Source: Hirudo medicinalis (Eukaryota > Annelida > Clitellata > Hirudinida > Hirudinidae). Taken from it: a DNA stretch of 21,885 nt. The stretch's first letter is position 1; the number at the start of each line of letters is the position of its first letter. The translations under genes were made by a program, and so were the position numbers. Below the pieces are notes generated by a model. The model saw nothing but the letters and a program-made list of their open reading frames with translations, ran no database searches and was not told where the DNA came from. Positions 10,111 to 19,013 of this stretch are shown piece after piece. The stretch is taken from NCBI GenBank assembly GCA_011800805.1, contig MPNW01000782.1:1-21885 (forward strand). Direction: 5' to 3'.

Positions 10111-10847
10111 GATCCATTCGGTGGTTGCATGAACACTTTTTCCATTGTACGTGTTGTTTATTTTTTCGATTACTGGACACATCCACAATTCTCACAGCAC
10201 ATCCAAGCAATCATGCCGTTCGTTTTAAGCCTGGATTTAACCCAAATTCTGGAAGAACCCTAAAATGGGAAAGGATGCAAAGGTACCATGTCCTACAGAC
10301 CTGTGGACAGTTGGGAACCGACCGCCGTCAAGGAATTATCCTCGAAAGCTCATTCGTTAACGAACTTTTGAGATTTTTCAGTCGAGAATGGGCCTTCTTT
10401 TCCAAAGAGAGACAATTCATTAGAGCTTATCAATATTTTATTATTAATAAGCTCATTATTATGGTTATTACGCAGATCTCGGTCTTCTTAATCACTACAA
10501 ATAATTGCTATGTCACGTCATGTCATGTCGTGTCGTGTCGTGTCGTGTCCATCGTAACTGAGTTGAAACCTGTACCGGAATTCTATCAGCAACCACGACG
10601 AAAGAGCCTAATGCTCTGGTAAACAAACCATTCAACTTAGAATAATCATTAACCGATACCACGAGGTCGACGACGACAACGAATTTCTAAAACGCCGATA
10701 GGAGCCGATAAATCTGGCCTCCGGGATGTTTTCGGTGCGTTTTTGTAGCAGTTTGGTCCGAAAATAAATGCTTTAGTTTTGCTAAATTCGTCTTCAATAA
10801 ATAAATTAAATTAAAATAGAGAGATATTCGGACGAAGGTTGTTCGCA

Positions 10848-12491
10848 ATGACATTGTGTTACTCTTTCGTGGTGGTGATTCTAAGCCTCCCCAGGTTATT
10901 TGCGAAAGGTTTGCACTTTAAAATTTTGTTAGTTTATTTATCTGCAGAGCAAAGGCGTAGCCACGGTGGAGCAAGGGGGGGCCAGTGCCCCCTTAACCCT
11001 GTCAGTTTGCCTCTTGATATTTTTCTAAATCCATGTAATTCTTAAATAACTTTAAGTCATAAATACTTTATTCATCGTAGTACAGCTCCATTAAACTAGG
11101 AAGTTTGTGACATCGATATTTATAATAATAGTTAATTTATAATGCGCCATTTGTATAACGTCCTTAAACGCTTATTCATTACATATTATAACATGTAATA
11201 CATATGTAATATGTAATTACATATTACAATATAATATATATATAATATGTAATATGTAATTACATATTACAAGCTTCGATAACCAAATTACAACTGTCTT
11301 TGCGTTCCTTTTTGTGTCTTTATTGTGAAACTAATTCTTTGCCGCTAATCCACAGGCACTATGATTTACTGTTGTAATATTCATGAGCACGTAAAAAATA
11401 TTTGCCTTCCCCCGTCCAATCCCCCCAAACCCCACCTTGGCCGTTTTTAAAATCCTGGCAACGCCACTGCTGTATAACTTCCATTTAATAACTGGTAATG
11501 AATAAAATAAATAGACATAAAATAACGCTAATCGACAATTACTTGACAACGAGTCTAGATTCACTGGACGAGTTTTTAATCGCGAAGAAAATCTTCGAAG
11601 AAAAATGTAAGAATTTTGCACACTGCTTTCTCTTATTTCAGCATCAAATTAATTTCTATTAAACATTTTAAAATCGACGAAACAACTTTTTAAAAGGGCG
11701 ATACGTCAATCTTAAAAACGCGAGCACCAGACAGATCGGAACTTGGGAGAATTATGAATCCCAGAGGGCTATCGATAAGGATGGGGGGTCATACTTTATT
11801 GCCTGTAAACCTTGCGATGGGACTTTCACTGGGGGTGTGGCCTGGTGGAGGATCAACTTTGACTCCCCTCACTGGATCGTGGCTGTTCAGCTGCTCACCA
11901 GTACTGGAAAATTCGGTTCGTGGTGAAGAGCTTTTGGGTTTTAGTTTCGTTTTTTTTTTAGCTGTTTTTGGGAAGGTGCTGCAAGATAAATTGGATGAAT
12001 GAATGTTTTATTTGATTATTATTATTATTATTATTGCTGTTATTATTATTATTATTATTATTATCGTTGTTTTTGTTATTATTATTATTATTATTATTGC
12101 TGTTATTATTATTATTGTTGTTTTTGTTATTATTATAAAGTAAAGCATTCTTTCGTTCTATTTATTCATGAAAAAAAAACAACAACAAAACAAACAACAA
12201 CAAAACATTTGATCAACAATTACTTACCTTCCGACAGCTGACACCTTGCGAGACTTTGACGTCATAGTGAGCCGAAGAGGCGGGAAAATACTCCTATGCT
12301 CGAATCACAAAGCAGACGACAGTCTGAAAGCTTCCACGAAGATATCCGTCACTTGCGACAGGTTTTTATTCGGAGATCAAATTGTCATCTACAGAACAAA
12401 GGACTCGGCATTCAGGCCCGATGTGCTGTCGTTTGCCGAAATAAGGGTGATCGAGTCTGCTTACTCCTGTCCTCAGCTTGAGAGCATCTGA
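10848..12491 (+). CDS. Secreted fucolectin-like (FTP-type) protein, copy A
   Basis: Exons 10848-10908, 11697-11915 and 12238-12491 (534 nt, 177 residues); both introns are phase 1 with GT..AG borders. Exon 1 encodes a signal peptide (MTLCYSFVVVILSLPRLFAK). Exons 2-3 encode one galactose-binding-like domain resembling fucolectin/tachylectin-4 (FTP) domains: an AIDKDG turn, AWWRINFDSPHWIVAVQL (the WWRVDL-like hallmark), LRDFDVIV, and a closing FAEIRVIE strand like the E-V-x-V end of FTP domains. Cysteines are CKPC before the WW strand, LLCS, VTCD, and one in a tail extension (SAYSCPQLESI). Unlike copies B and C it lacks the CCxC cluster. A sequon, NAS, follows the mature N-terminus. The RGD-type fucose signature is absent, so the ligand is unknown. 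It is the most diverged of three local paralogues. The first ATG in frame directly precedes the hydrophobic stretch, hence this start. Confidence 0.8.
10950..11469. mobile_element. hAT-like non-autonomous element in intron 1 of gene A
   Basis: The left end, CAAAGGCGTAGCCACGG, and the inverse of the right end, CAGTGGCGTTGCCAGG, align as imperfect terminal inverted repeats (consensus CARWGGCGTWGCCA). Both ends have G-rich subterminal stretches (GGGGGGGCCAGTGCCCCC on the left; the inverse of CCCCCCAAACCCCACC on the right). The element is about 520 bp and has no transposase. The flanking 8-mers ctgcagag and ctgtataa agree at only 5 of 8 positions, so any target duplication has decayed. It lies entirely within intron 10909-11696. 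Confidence 0.6.
11206..11270. repeat. Two identical 22-nt perfect palindromes
   Basis: Two perfect palindromes with 11-nt arms GTAATATGTAA lie at 11206-11227 and 11249-11270, start to start 43 bp, separated by AT dinucleotide-rich sequence. They sit in the middle of the hAT-like element and could extrude as cruciforms. Confidence 0.85.
12015..12140. repeat. (ATT)n microsatellite with interruptions
   Basis: ATT array with recurring GCTGTT and GTTGTTTTTGTT interruptions, in intron 2 (11916-12237) of gene A. Confidence 0.9.
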
Positions 12492-12534
12492 AAAGCACGA
12501 CTTTGTTTATGTTTTCTTATACAATTGACGATGA

Positions 12535-12554
12535 TACAAGCAGTCATGCTTGTA
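12535..12554 (+). other. Perfect hairpin in gene A 3' UTR
   Basis: An 8-bp perfect stem, TACAAGCA/TGCTTGTA, with a GTCA loop, 43 nt after the stop codon. It could be an RNA structural element; function is unknown. Confidence 0.5.
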
Positions 12555-12565
12555 AGTTGTTGATG

Positions 12566-12612
12566 AGGGTCAGTCTGACAGCGGGAGCGTCGGCTTCCTT
12601 GAGGCTGACCCT
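12566..12612 (+). other. Second hairpin in gene A 3' UTR
   Basis: AGGGTCAGTCT (12566-12576) pairs with AGGCTGACCCT (12602-12612) over 11 bp with one G-T wobble, around a GC-rich loop. It stands out because the surroundings are AT-rich. Confidence 0.5.
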
Positions 12613-12639
12613 TGAGTTATCTCAGTTTAGTTTTTTTTT

Positions 12640-12865
12640 CTGGATTTAATGTTTGAGTTTAAGGTGTTTTAATGTTTGTGTTTTCTGGATTTAATGTTTG
12701 AGTTTGAGGTGTTTTAATGTTTATGTTTTCTGGATTTAATGTTTGAGTTTGAGGTGTTTTAATGTTTGTGTTTGAGGTGTTTTAATGTTTGAGTTTGAGG
12801 TGTTTTAATGTTTGTGTTTTCTGGATTTAATGTTTGTGCTTGAGGTGTTTTAACGTTTGTGTTTG
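12640..12865. repeat. 45-bp minisatellite in gene A 3' UTR
   Basis: A TCTGGATTTAATGTTTGAG... unit recurs at about 12640, 12685, 12730 and 12820 (45-bp period), with internal sub-repeats of GAGGTGTTTTAATGTTTG. It lies between the stop codon and the candidate polyA signal, so it is probably transcribed in the 3' UTR. Confidence 0.85.
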
Positions 12866-12876
12866 AGATGTTTTTC

Positions 12877-12882
12877 AATAAA
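12877..12882 (+). terminator. Candidate polyA signal of gene A
   Basis: AATAAA immediately after the 45-bp minisatellite, about 390 nt downstream of the gene A stop, followed by a T/G-containing stretch. Confidence 0.5.
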
Positions 12883-13094
12883 TTGTCTCTAAACAAACAA
12901 ACAAACAAAAAATATATTTCAAATAATCGGATAAAAAGTCGAATAAAAGCATAAACATATTGGAATCTGAGGAGATATTGAAATGAATACAGGTGCAACT
13001 CTTTCTGTCATTCAGAAAATCTGAAATGTAAATAACATGATATTTGTATGTAAATTAAAAAGTAACTAATACATTAGTTTAAAATTACAATACG

Positions 13095-13250
13095 ATATTT
13101 GTTAATTAATAATTTAATAATAAATGATAATTTAATAATAAATGATAATTTAATAATAAATAATAATTCAATAATAAATGATAATTTAATAATAAATGAT
13201 AATTTAATAATAAATAATANATAATTCAATAATTAATAAATAACTTAAAT
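13095..13250. repeat. AT-rich tandem repeat with assembly ambiguity
   Basis: Repeats of TTTAATAATAAATGATAA with a period of about 19 bp. The single N at 13220 lies inside it, which points to an assembly or base-calling problem in the repeat. Confidence 0.8.
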
Positions 13251-13648
13251 AATCGCTTATTATTTTTCTCTAACAATCCAATAGTCGTCCATGACGGCTT
13301 CTTGCGGATGTTATTCGATAAAAAAATCGATAAAAATCTCCGACTAATCATCTCCAATCACGAATAAAAACACAAAACAGCAAAATATCACAGCAAACAA
13401 GCCTGCAAATTTAAAAAAAAAACACAGACGAAGGGCTGGACTTCGGCGCCTGCCAAGCTGTTACCCTCAACAATCCGCAAGGGGTAAAACGTGTACTACT
13501 GAGAAATCAAGTACATCAGAGAATCGATATCGTCTGCTACACTGTACTATCGACTCAAGTTGAAAATGAATGTTTGCTTGTGAATGTTTTTTGGGATTTT
13601 CCAAGCAGAGATTTTCGAGAGCTTAGAAATTTATTTGTGTGTGTATTT

Positions 13649-13760
13649 CATTTATATAGCGCCATATGCATAGCGTCAGAGGCGCTCCTTGTTAACCATT
13701 TATATAGCGCTCCTTCCCAAGGGCGCTTGCGGCAGTGCAGGCTGGGTTTCGAACACGACA
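13649..13760 (+). repeat. Short interspersed repeat relic
   Basis: Two copies of CATTTATATAGCGC (13649-13662 and 13697-13710), each followed by sequence around a second short inverted GGCGCT-type motif (GAGGCGCTCC, GGGCGCTTGCGG). After these comes GCTGGGTTTCGAACACGAC, which resembles the GGTTCGAA box of tRNA-derived SINEs. An inverted copy of the core lies at 10095-10110. It is probably a fragment of a dispersed repeat; the family is not identified. Confidence 0.5.
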
Positions 13761-14114
13761 CATTACGACTGTTGCCATTACCTCAGTATGCAGGAACGCA
13801 ACCCATTCGCATTCATTTAATTTTATTTATTGTTTCAAATTTCGTAAATCAAAGCAAACATTTTCGTTCGAGATGAGAATATGTTTTTATTCGAGAATAA
13901 ATTTCGAGAACGAATTCGTCATCGCTCGCAGATCGTAAAATACCAACCTTGTGTGGTAGTTTAGGATTGTTACCTCGATTGGTAGTCTACCTGAATTTTG
14001 TTGCAGCAGAAAAAGTGGATGTTGAATATTTTTAAAATCAGTCGGCTATTTTTTTTGTGAGTTGGCAGCTCAGCTTGTAAGTTATCACCGGGTCCGACAC
14101 CAAAAATTATAATT

Positions 14115-14115
14115 T

Positions 14116-14146
<31 letters not shown>

Positions 14147-14265
14147 TGATGACGATGACGACGACGACGATGATGATGATGATGATAATAATAACAACAA
14201 CAACAACAACAATAATAATAATAAATAATAATAAATTACTACTAATAATAATAATAATAATTTTT
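14115..14265. repeat. (AAT)n/(GAT)n/(CAA)n compound microsatellite
   Basis: Compound array of AAT, GAT/GAC, AAC and AAT triplets in the 3' flank of the CD164-like gene. The poly-Met frame on the minus strand is an artefact. Confidence 0.9.
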
Positions 14266-14419
14266 TTCCAGATGTAATCACGAATACTGTGTAATCGATA
14301 ATTTATGACTCTGTAATTAGTTAGATTGTTTGAATTACGCAACACATTCAAATGTTCAGCAAAGTAAAATAAGACAAGCTGCTCAATCATATTGGAATCA
14401 TCACCATAGTCCATTAGTC

Positions 14420-14446
14420 TTATCATCGCCGTCATCATCATCATCG

Positions 14447-14499
<53 letters not shown>

Positions 14500-14500
14500 T
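14420..14500. repeat. (ATC)n microsatellite abutting CD164-like stop
   Basis: An ATC array (GAT on the coding strand of the minus-strand gene) begins only eight bases beyond the stop codon at 14508-14510, so it is the start of that gene's 3' UTR. Confidence 0.9.
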
Positions 14501-14507
14501 GAGCGGG

Positions 14508-15575
14508 TCATTTCATGCTCTCGTATGGCTTTCCTTTTCCAGACTTGGAGCAGCAATAAAGAAATACTGCGATCAAGATGAAGCACAGGGCGACCAGAAG
14601 ACCTCCTATAAAGGATACCAGGTCAAAGGACCTCTCAGGCTTTGGCACAGGGACGCCTGTGGTCACAACCCTGGTAAATGTTGTCTGTTGTACTGTGGCA
14701 GAGTTTGCAACAGAAGTCTTCTCAAGAGACTGAGTTGTGCTCTGATTGTTTTCACTTCCTTGTTGGCCAGGGGTAGTTCCGTTGGGGGCTGCCACTGTGG
14801 TCGCATTTTCGGGAACCAAAGGAAAATTAGGATAGTTTGCCAAGGTTGTTGCGTTACTACCATTTCTCGTAGACTGTCCCTCATCTTTTACTGTCGAACT
14901 GTGGCCATCGGGGACATGGGTTGTTGTTGGTGATTTATTTTGGGGATCCGTGGTAAATGAAGAAGCTTCATCGTGGGTCTGAGTCCCACCAGGGCTGGCA
15001 TTTTCTGGAAGAAACGTTGTTTTAAAGACCTCATCTCGTCATAAGAGGAAAGGGAATGACGCTTTAAATAATCATCTCTGACAAGTGTCTCACTACCTTT
15101 CGTCGTCTGGGGGGCTGGTTGTGTGCTTGCACTGGGGACTTCATCTTGAGGAGGAGCACTTGTCCCTCCGAGATTTGGCGGTTCAGTTCCAGAGGATGAT
15201 TTGACAGTGGCTGTGACCAACAGGGTTTGGAAATATTAATATGTACGAAAAGTATTTTTAAATTAATATATTTTAAAATTTAATCATTAAAACTTAATTA
15301 ATTGATCTTAAAACTTAAAAGTTGATCATTTATTTATTTTAAGCGTTACATTTTAAAACTAGCGTTTTAAACGAAATTTTAATCCATTAAATTAATTAAA
15401 TTATTTAACGAATTATATATTTTCAATATTTCAATATTTTTTACATTTTCAATAATAGTATTTTCTTTTTCTCGCATTATTTTCGAAATTTTAAACAATT
15501 CTCACAGGTGTCTGAGAAAACATTTGTGAAGGCGATGGAGCAGACGACAAGAGCAAACGCTAACAGCTTCAACAT
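14508..15575 (-). CDS. CD164/endolyn (MGC-24)-like sialomucin
   Basis: Minus-strand exons 15575-15506, 15210-15097 and 15004-14508 (681 nt, 226 residues), phase 1 introns, GT..AG borders. Residues 1-21 are a signal peptide (MLKLLAFALVVCSIAFTNVFS). The lumenal part is a Ser/Thr/Pro-rich mucin stretch with about seven N-glycosylation sequons (e.g. ENAS, QNKS, SNAT, ENAT, PNGT). Near the C-terminus RSFDLVSFIGGLLVALCFIL matches the conserved FDxxSFIGG membrane entry of the CD164/MGC-24 family. One membrane helix (~192-211) is followed by a 15-residue basic tail with YESM, a YxxPhi endosomal/lysosomal sorting motif as expected for endolyn. The family sits in lysosomal, endosomal and plasma membranes and carries heavy O-glycosylation. 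The gene lies between lectin-like genes A and B on the opposite strand. Low-complexity ectodomains evolve quickly, so the call rests on the helix and tail. Confidence 0.85.
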
Positions 15576-16084
15576 GGTGCTAATCACTCCTTCCAAACGA
15601 TTTAAAACCAGACTTCTGCTTCTGAGATTTTCCTAAGACCTTCCAGTCGAACCAAGTAAACTTTATAGAAAAAAACAAAAAACAAAAACACTTTAAAAAT
15701 TAAAATAACAAAAATCATTAATTTAAACAACTCAATCCAACTAGCCTGAGTCTATTTTTCCACCTGACTTTGGTTATTTCACTTCTCGAACTAAGGCACA
15801 CCTGGCGCTATCAAACAAAACGGTTTATCAAATGAAAGCCTATCTTCAGTAGCTGCTGGTAAGGCTGGTATGATATACAACTGCCGAGAGCATCTGGGAG
15901 GATAGTATTGATTTGTGTTTGTATACCTGAGGGTTACGGTCCAATGCGTGTTCGATGAAATCTTTCGAACCAAAATCCACATATTTTTTTAAGATTTTCT
16001 GCCCAATTTAGCCACCCATCAGCATTCACTGCTTTGGCAATTCAGCCATTCACTTGAACGCCATTGCTCACCTGGCCATGGTTT

Positions 16085-16155
16085 GGATGGATGGATGGAT
16101 TGATGGATGGATGGATGGATGGATGGATGGATGGATGAATGGATGGATGGATGGA
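16085..16155. repeat. (GGAT)n microsatellite
   Basis: About seventeen GGAT tetranucleotides with two interruptions (TTGAT, GAATGG). The WMDG and IHPS frames over it are artefacts. Confidence 0.95.
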
Positions 16156-16770
16156 TCACCTTCTTGTGAACTGATGGTGTTTGGAAGACCAGAACAAATA
16201 TTTAACGAAGAGAAATTAAGCAAGAGGTCTTCCAATGGCTTTCCAACATGAATAAATTTAGAGCTTGTTATCTGCTTTGGAGTTCCAAAGGAATCCATTC
16301 AAATGTATTTTTGTTTGTATTTATTGTTGGTGAATTTGTTGAGAGGTTTCTGAACAGTTTGAAATGATGATGTTTGTGCCGAGAACAAGAACAGGAATGA
16401 ATAATGATCGTCAGATAAAATGCTAAACAAATCACTTGACGAGTGTTCTAGAACTAAGGATAACTTCATGGACTGGAGAACATCGATATATTGTGTAAAC
16501 AGCATCAGATTAGCATGCAATAAAATATAAAATACATTTAAAGACAAAATAAGTGTCTGAAATTTTATTTGAAGCAATTTGTAATACAAGCATCTGTTAG
16601 TCCATAAAACATGGTTTGGTCCGAAAATGTAAACAGCAAGATAACGGATTCGAAGTATGTAAATGTAAATCAATAATCATAATTTATTTTGATAAGAGCT
16701 TAATACTTCACAGGAACAAATCTATCATTAATTTTTTTCATTCGTTCACTGAGGACAAATCGCCTACAAA

Positions 16771-16777
16771 TATAAAT
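16771..16777 (+). promoter_or_regulatory. Candidate TATA box of gene B
   Basis: TATAAAT lies 156 bp before the gene B ATG, a plausible distance for a TATA box with a 5' UTR of about 125 nt. AT-rich background makes this weak. Confidence 0.35.
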
Positions 16778-16926
16778 TTAGCGAGGTTGTCATAACATAC
16801 ACATTTTCGGCTTGAACAGATTCTGCTTTGATAGTAAAGCAAGTAATTACCTGCTGTAATAATCATTAAAATCTTAAACAACACTCGAATGCTAATCACA
16901 TCGCGCTAGAACATCGAAAATCTAAG

Positions 16927-18873
16927 ATGACATTTGGATGTGCTTGGACGCTGACATTGCTTGGCGTCGCCTGTCATTTGTATTCAGCAGAAGGTTTGTT
17001 ACGAATTCTCGTCCATTTTATTCTAGATTAATTAACTTATAAGCGTTTTAAAAGATATTTATGTAAATATATATTTCCTCGATAACAACCAAACGTGTGA
17101 TACTTATTCTTAAGCCAACTGCAACCAACTTTGAGTAACTAGAAAGATATTAATTCACATTTTCGATAAATTACATTTAATGTTAAATTATTATTATTAT
17201 TATTATTTGATATTATAAATTATAAATGTTGAATTGACAATTAGTTATACCCTTGTATATTATACCCTTGCATATTATACCCTTACATATTATACCCTTA
17301 TATATTATACCCTTACATATTATACCCTTACATATTATACCCTTACATATTATACCCTTACATATTATACCCTTGCATATTATACCCTTATATATTATAC
17401 CCTTACATATTATACCCTTATATATTATACACAAAATAATTACCCTTAGCTTCCACTGTCGATGCCATAATCAGTCAGAACATACGATATGGACACTGTT
17501 AGATTTCATTGCCTTCATAAAATATTATTACATTTAGTAATCACATTCATGAATACAATTAATTTAATTAGTTAAGTAATTAATCAATGAAATGCAATTA
17601 GGCAATAAGACTAAGTTAATTGATTAATATAATCAGGACCATTAATCAATTAATTAATATGATTGAATTGCTTAGTTATCTGATTGATTAACTCAACCGT
17701 TTAACTAATCAAGTAAGTTTATGATTGAGTTAATTTCAATTTGAATGAATGAATGAATTAATTAAATAAATGAATTAATTCTATCAATCAAGTATTAACT
17801 AAGTATATTTTATTTTAATCACATTTACTAATTAATTGAACTAATTATATTATTATGTTATATGATTGTAATTAGTTAAATGCATCGCAAAATACTGAAG
17901 TGACTAATTAATCGATTCATTTCAAAGGGCGCTACATCGACTTGCACAACTTAACGACCGAACAGATTGGCACTTTCGAGAATAAAGGGCCCCACTTGGC
18001 CACAGACGGTGACATAAGGACCGCCATGGTCGCCTGTGACCCTTGCGATGAAAGCACAAGGAAAGGGTCGGGGTGGTGGAAAATCACCCTGGACAGACCG
18101 TACCGGGTAGCGGCGGTTTCTTTGGTTAGCAATGAGAAGCAGTATGGTTAGTGCATTCGATCATATTTTTTTCAATATAATATATCGAATAGAATTTTAG
18201 AAATATGCGTAATAATGTTTAGTTGAAATAGAATAGACATTTTTATGCATTAAATATTTTTTAATCAATAAATATTATTAGTCAGATGCCGGTTTGAATT
18301 TAGATATTTATAAAATTTATAAATTTATAAATATTTATAATTAATTTGAATTTAGATATAATTTCACAGTTCACATTGATATTCAGTTTATATTAGTTTT
18401 AAAGGCTTTTTATTGTATTATTTATTATTGGCTTTATATTGTATTATTCATTATTGGTTTTACATTGTATTGTAAATAATTTATTATTATTTATTATTAT
18501 TATTTATTATTATTATTTATTATTTATTATTATTATTATTACATCCATTTCGGTACTTTAGTTAATTTAGTGCTAAATCAGTTGAATTTTGATCACGACT
18601 TCCATACTTCCTGAATCCGAACGCTACGTTTTTTGTCACACCACAGATGCAAATTTCTTGCAAGATTTCGAAGTTAAAGTCAGTCTTAAAGGGTCGGATT
18701 GCTGCCTGTGTGCAAAGTACCGGGATAACTACGATATAACACCTTTATCGCAAATAACTCTCTTGTGCGACCAGCCAATACTAGGCGATGAAGTGAAGGT
18801 CTACAGACCAGAGCATGCCAGATTCAGGGCCGATGCAATATCCTTTGCCGAGATTAAAATAATTTCAACTTAA
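16927..18873 (+). CDS. Secreted fucolectin-like (FTP-type) protein, copy B
   Basis: Exons 16927-16993, 17928-18146 and 18647-18873 (513 nt, 170 residues), both introns phase 1. Exon 1 encodes a signal peptide (MTFGCAWTLTLLGVACHLYS). The mature part is a single FTP/F5-8C-like beta-sandwich: GRYIDLHNLTTEQIGTFEN, a DGD turn, VACDPCDE, GWWKITLDRPYRVAAVSLV, KQYGDANFLQDFEVKV, SDCCLCAKY, ITLLCDQP, and the closing FAEIKIIST. The strand W-W-K-I-T-L matches the family hallmark. The sugar-contacting RGD of fucolectins appears as YGD, and the His position near the CxPC cluster is Glu (CDE), so canonical fucose binding is doubtful. It has six cysteines in the domain, including an adjacent CC pair, and no tail cysteine. 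It is closer to copy C than to copy A. Probably extracellular and monodomain; role unknown, possibly immune or adhesive by analogy with fucolectins. Confidence 0.85.
17176..17225. repeat. AT-rich ATT run
   Basis: TTA/ATT-rich tract just ahead of the 15-bp satellite in intron 1 of gene B. Confidence 0.6.
17246..17430. repeat. 15-bp satellite in intron 1 of gene B
   Basis: About twelve head-to-tail copies of TATACCCTTACATAT, varying mainly at one position (TTGT, TTGC, TTAC or TTAT). Because 15 is divisible by three, open frames cross it on both strands. Those are artefacts of an intronic satellite. Confidence 0.95.
18480..18542. repeat. (TTATT/ATT)n AT-rich repeat
   Basis: TTATTATTATT and TATTTATT motifs in intron 2 (18147-18646) of gene B. 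Confidence 0.75.
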
Positions 18874-19013
18874 ATTCATGGCCACCCATCTTCGTCGTCG
18901 TCATGGAAGAGGAAGAAGACAAGTTCGTGGAGGTTTTCAGCTTGAGATTCTTATGTCATGATGTCTGTCATAAAATTATGTCGCATGTAATTTTGAATTA
19001 AATAGTTTTTAGA

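Larger units (their letters stand above)
8939..10847. other. Gene-free region between ADPGK and lectin-like gene A
   Basis: The ADPGK 3' flank begins with a hairpin (8970-9007). Then come an (ATT)n run near 9115-9140, a three-copy ~71-bp tandem repeat (9541-9755), AT-rich TTAATTA sequence to about 9900, one copy of a shared repeat motif (10095-10110), and a TGTCG pentamer tract near 10508-10550. No canonical AATAAA was found close to the ADPGK stop; an ATTAAA variant lies at 9406-9411. A 217-codon open frame here has no recognisable features. Confidence 0.5.
12492..14507. other. Region between gene A and the CD164-like gene
   Basis: It holds the gene A 3' UTR with two hairpins (12535-12554 and 12566-12612), a 45-bp minisatellite (12640-12865), a candidate AATAAA (12877-12882) and an AT-rich repeat stretch (13095-13250) containing the single N at 13220. 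Next is a short open stretch near 13430-13575 after an AG, of unknown meaning. A dispersed-repeat relic (13649-13760) and (AAT/GAT)n arrays (14115-14265 and 14420-14500) follow. No further gene is supportable. Confidence 0.5.
15576..16926. other. Divergent intergenic region between CD164-like gene and gene B
   Basis: The two genes are head to head, so this 1.35-kb stretch holds both promoters. It contains a (GGAT)n microsatellite (16085-16155) and a TATAAAT string at 16771-16777 upstream of gene B. The 124-codon minus-strand frame at 16299-16673 is AT-biased, has no recognisable feature and is not called. Confidence 0.5.

Noticed and set aside
9969..10622. 217-codon open frame, the longest unassigned frame in the window
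   Set aside because: It begins at a non-ATG codon, shows no domain, covers a dispersed-repeat motif and a TGTCG pentamer tract, and has no exon-like codon pattern.
10763..10768. AATAAA as a polyA signal for ADPGK
   Set aside because: It lies 1.8 kb after the stop and only 80 bp before gene A, so assignment to ADPGK is unsupported.
13430..13575. Open stretch after an AG (CACAG) reading GLDFGACQAVTLNNPQG
   Set aside because: It looks exon-like at first, but it has no convincing donor, no match to the paralogous lectin exons, and it runs into a dispersed repeat. Left as unknown.
14085..14498. 137-codon minus-strand frame rich in Met, Ile and Val
   Set aside because: It spans two trinucleotide arrays in the 3' flank of the CD164-like gene, with no conserved features.
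16299..16673. 124-codon minus-strand frame between the CD164-like gene and gene B
   Set aside because: AT-driven composition with no signal peptide, no domain and no splice context; probably chance.
17246..17430. Possible CRISPR-like array
   Set aside because: Units are contiguous with no unique spacers, and the locus is eukaryotic and intronic.
17213..17537. Periodic open frames (YYTL and IIPLH repeats) on both strands
   Set aside because: Produced by the 15-bp satellite, whose period is divisible by three.
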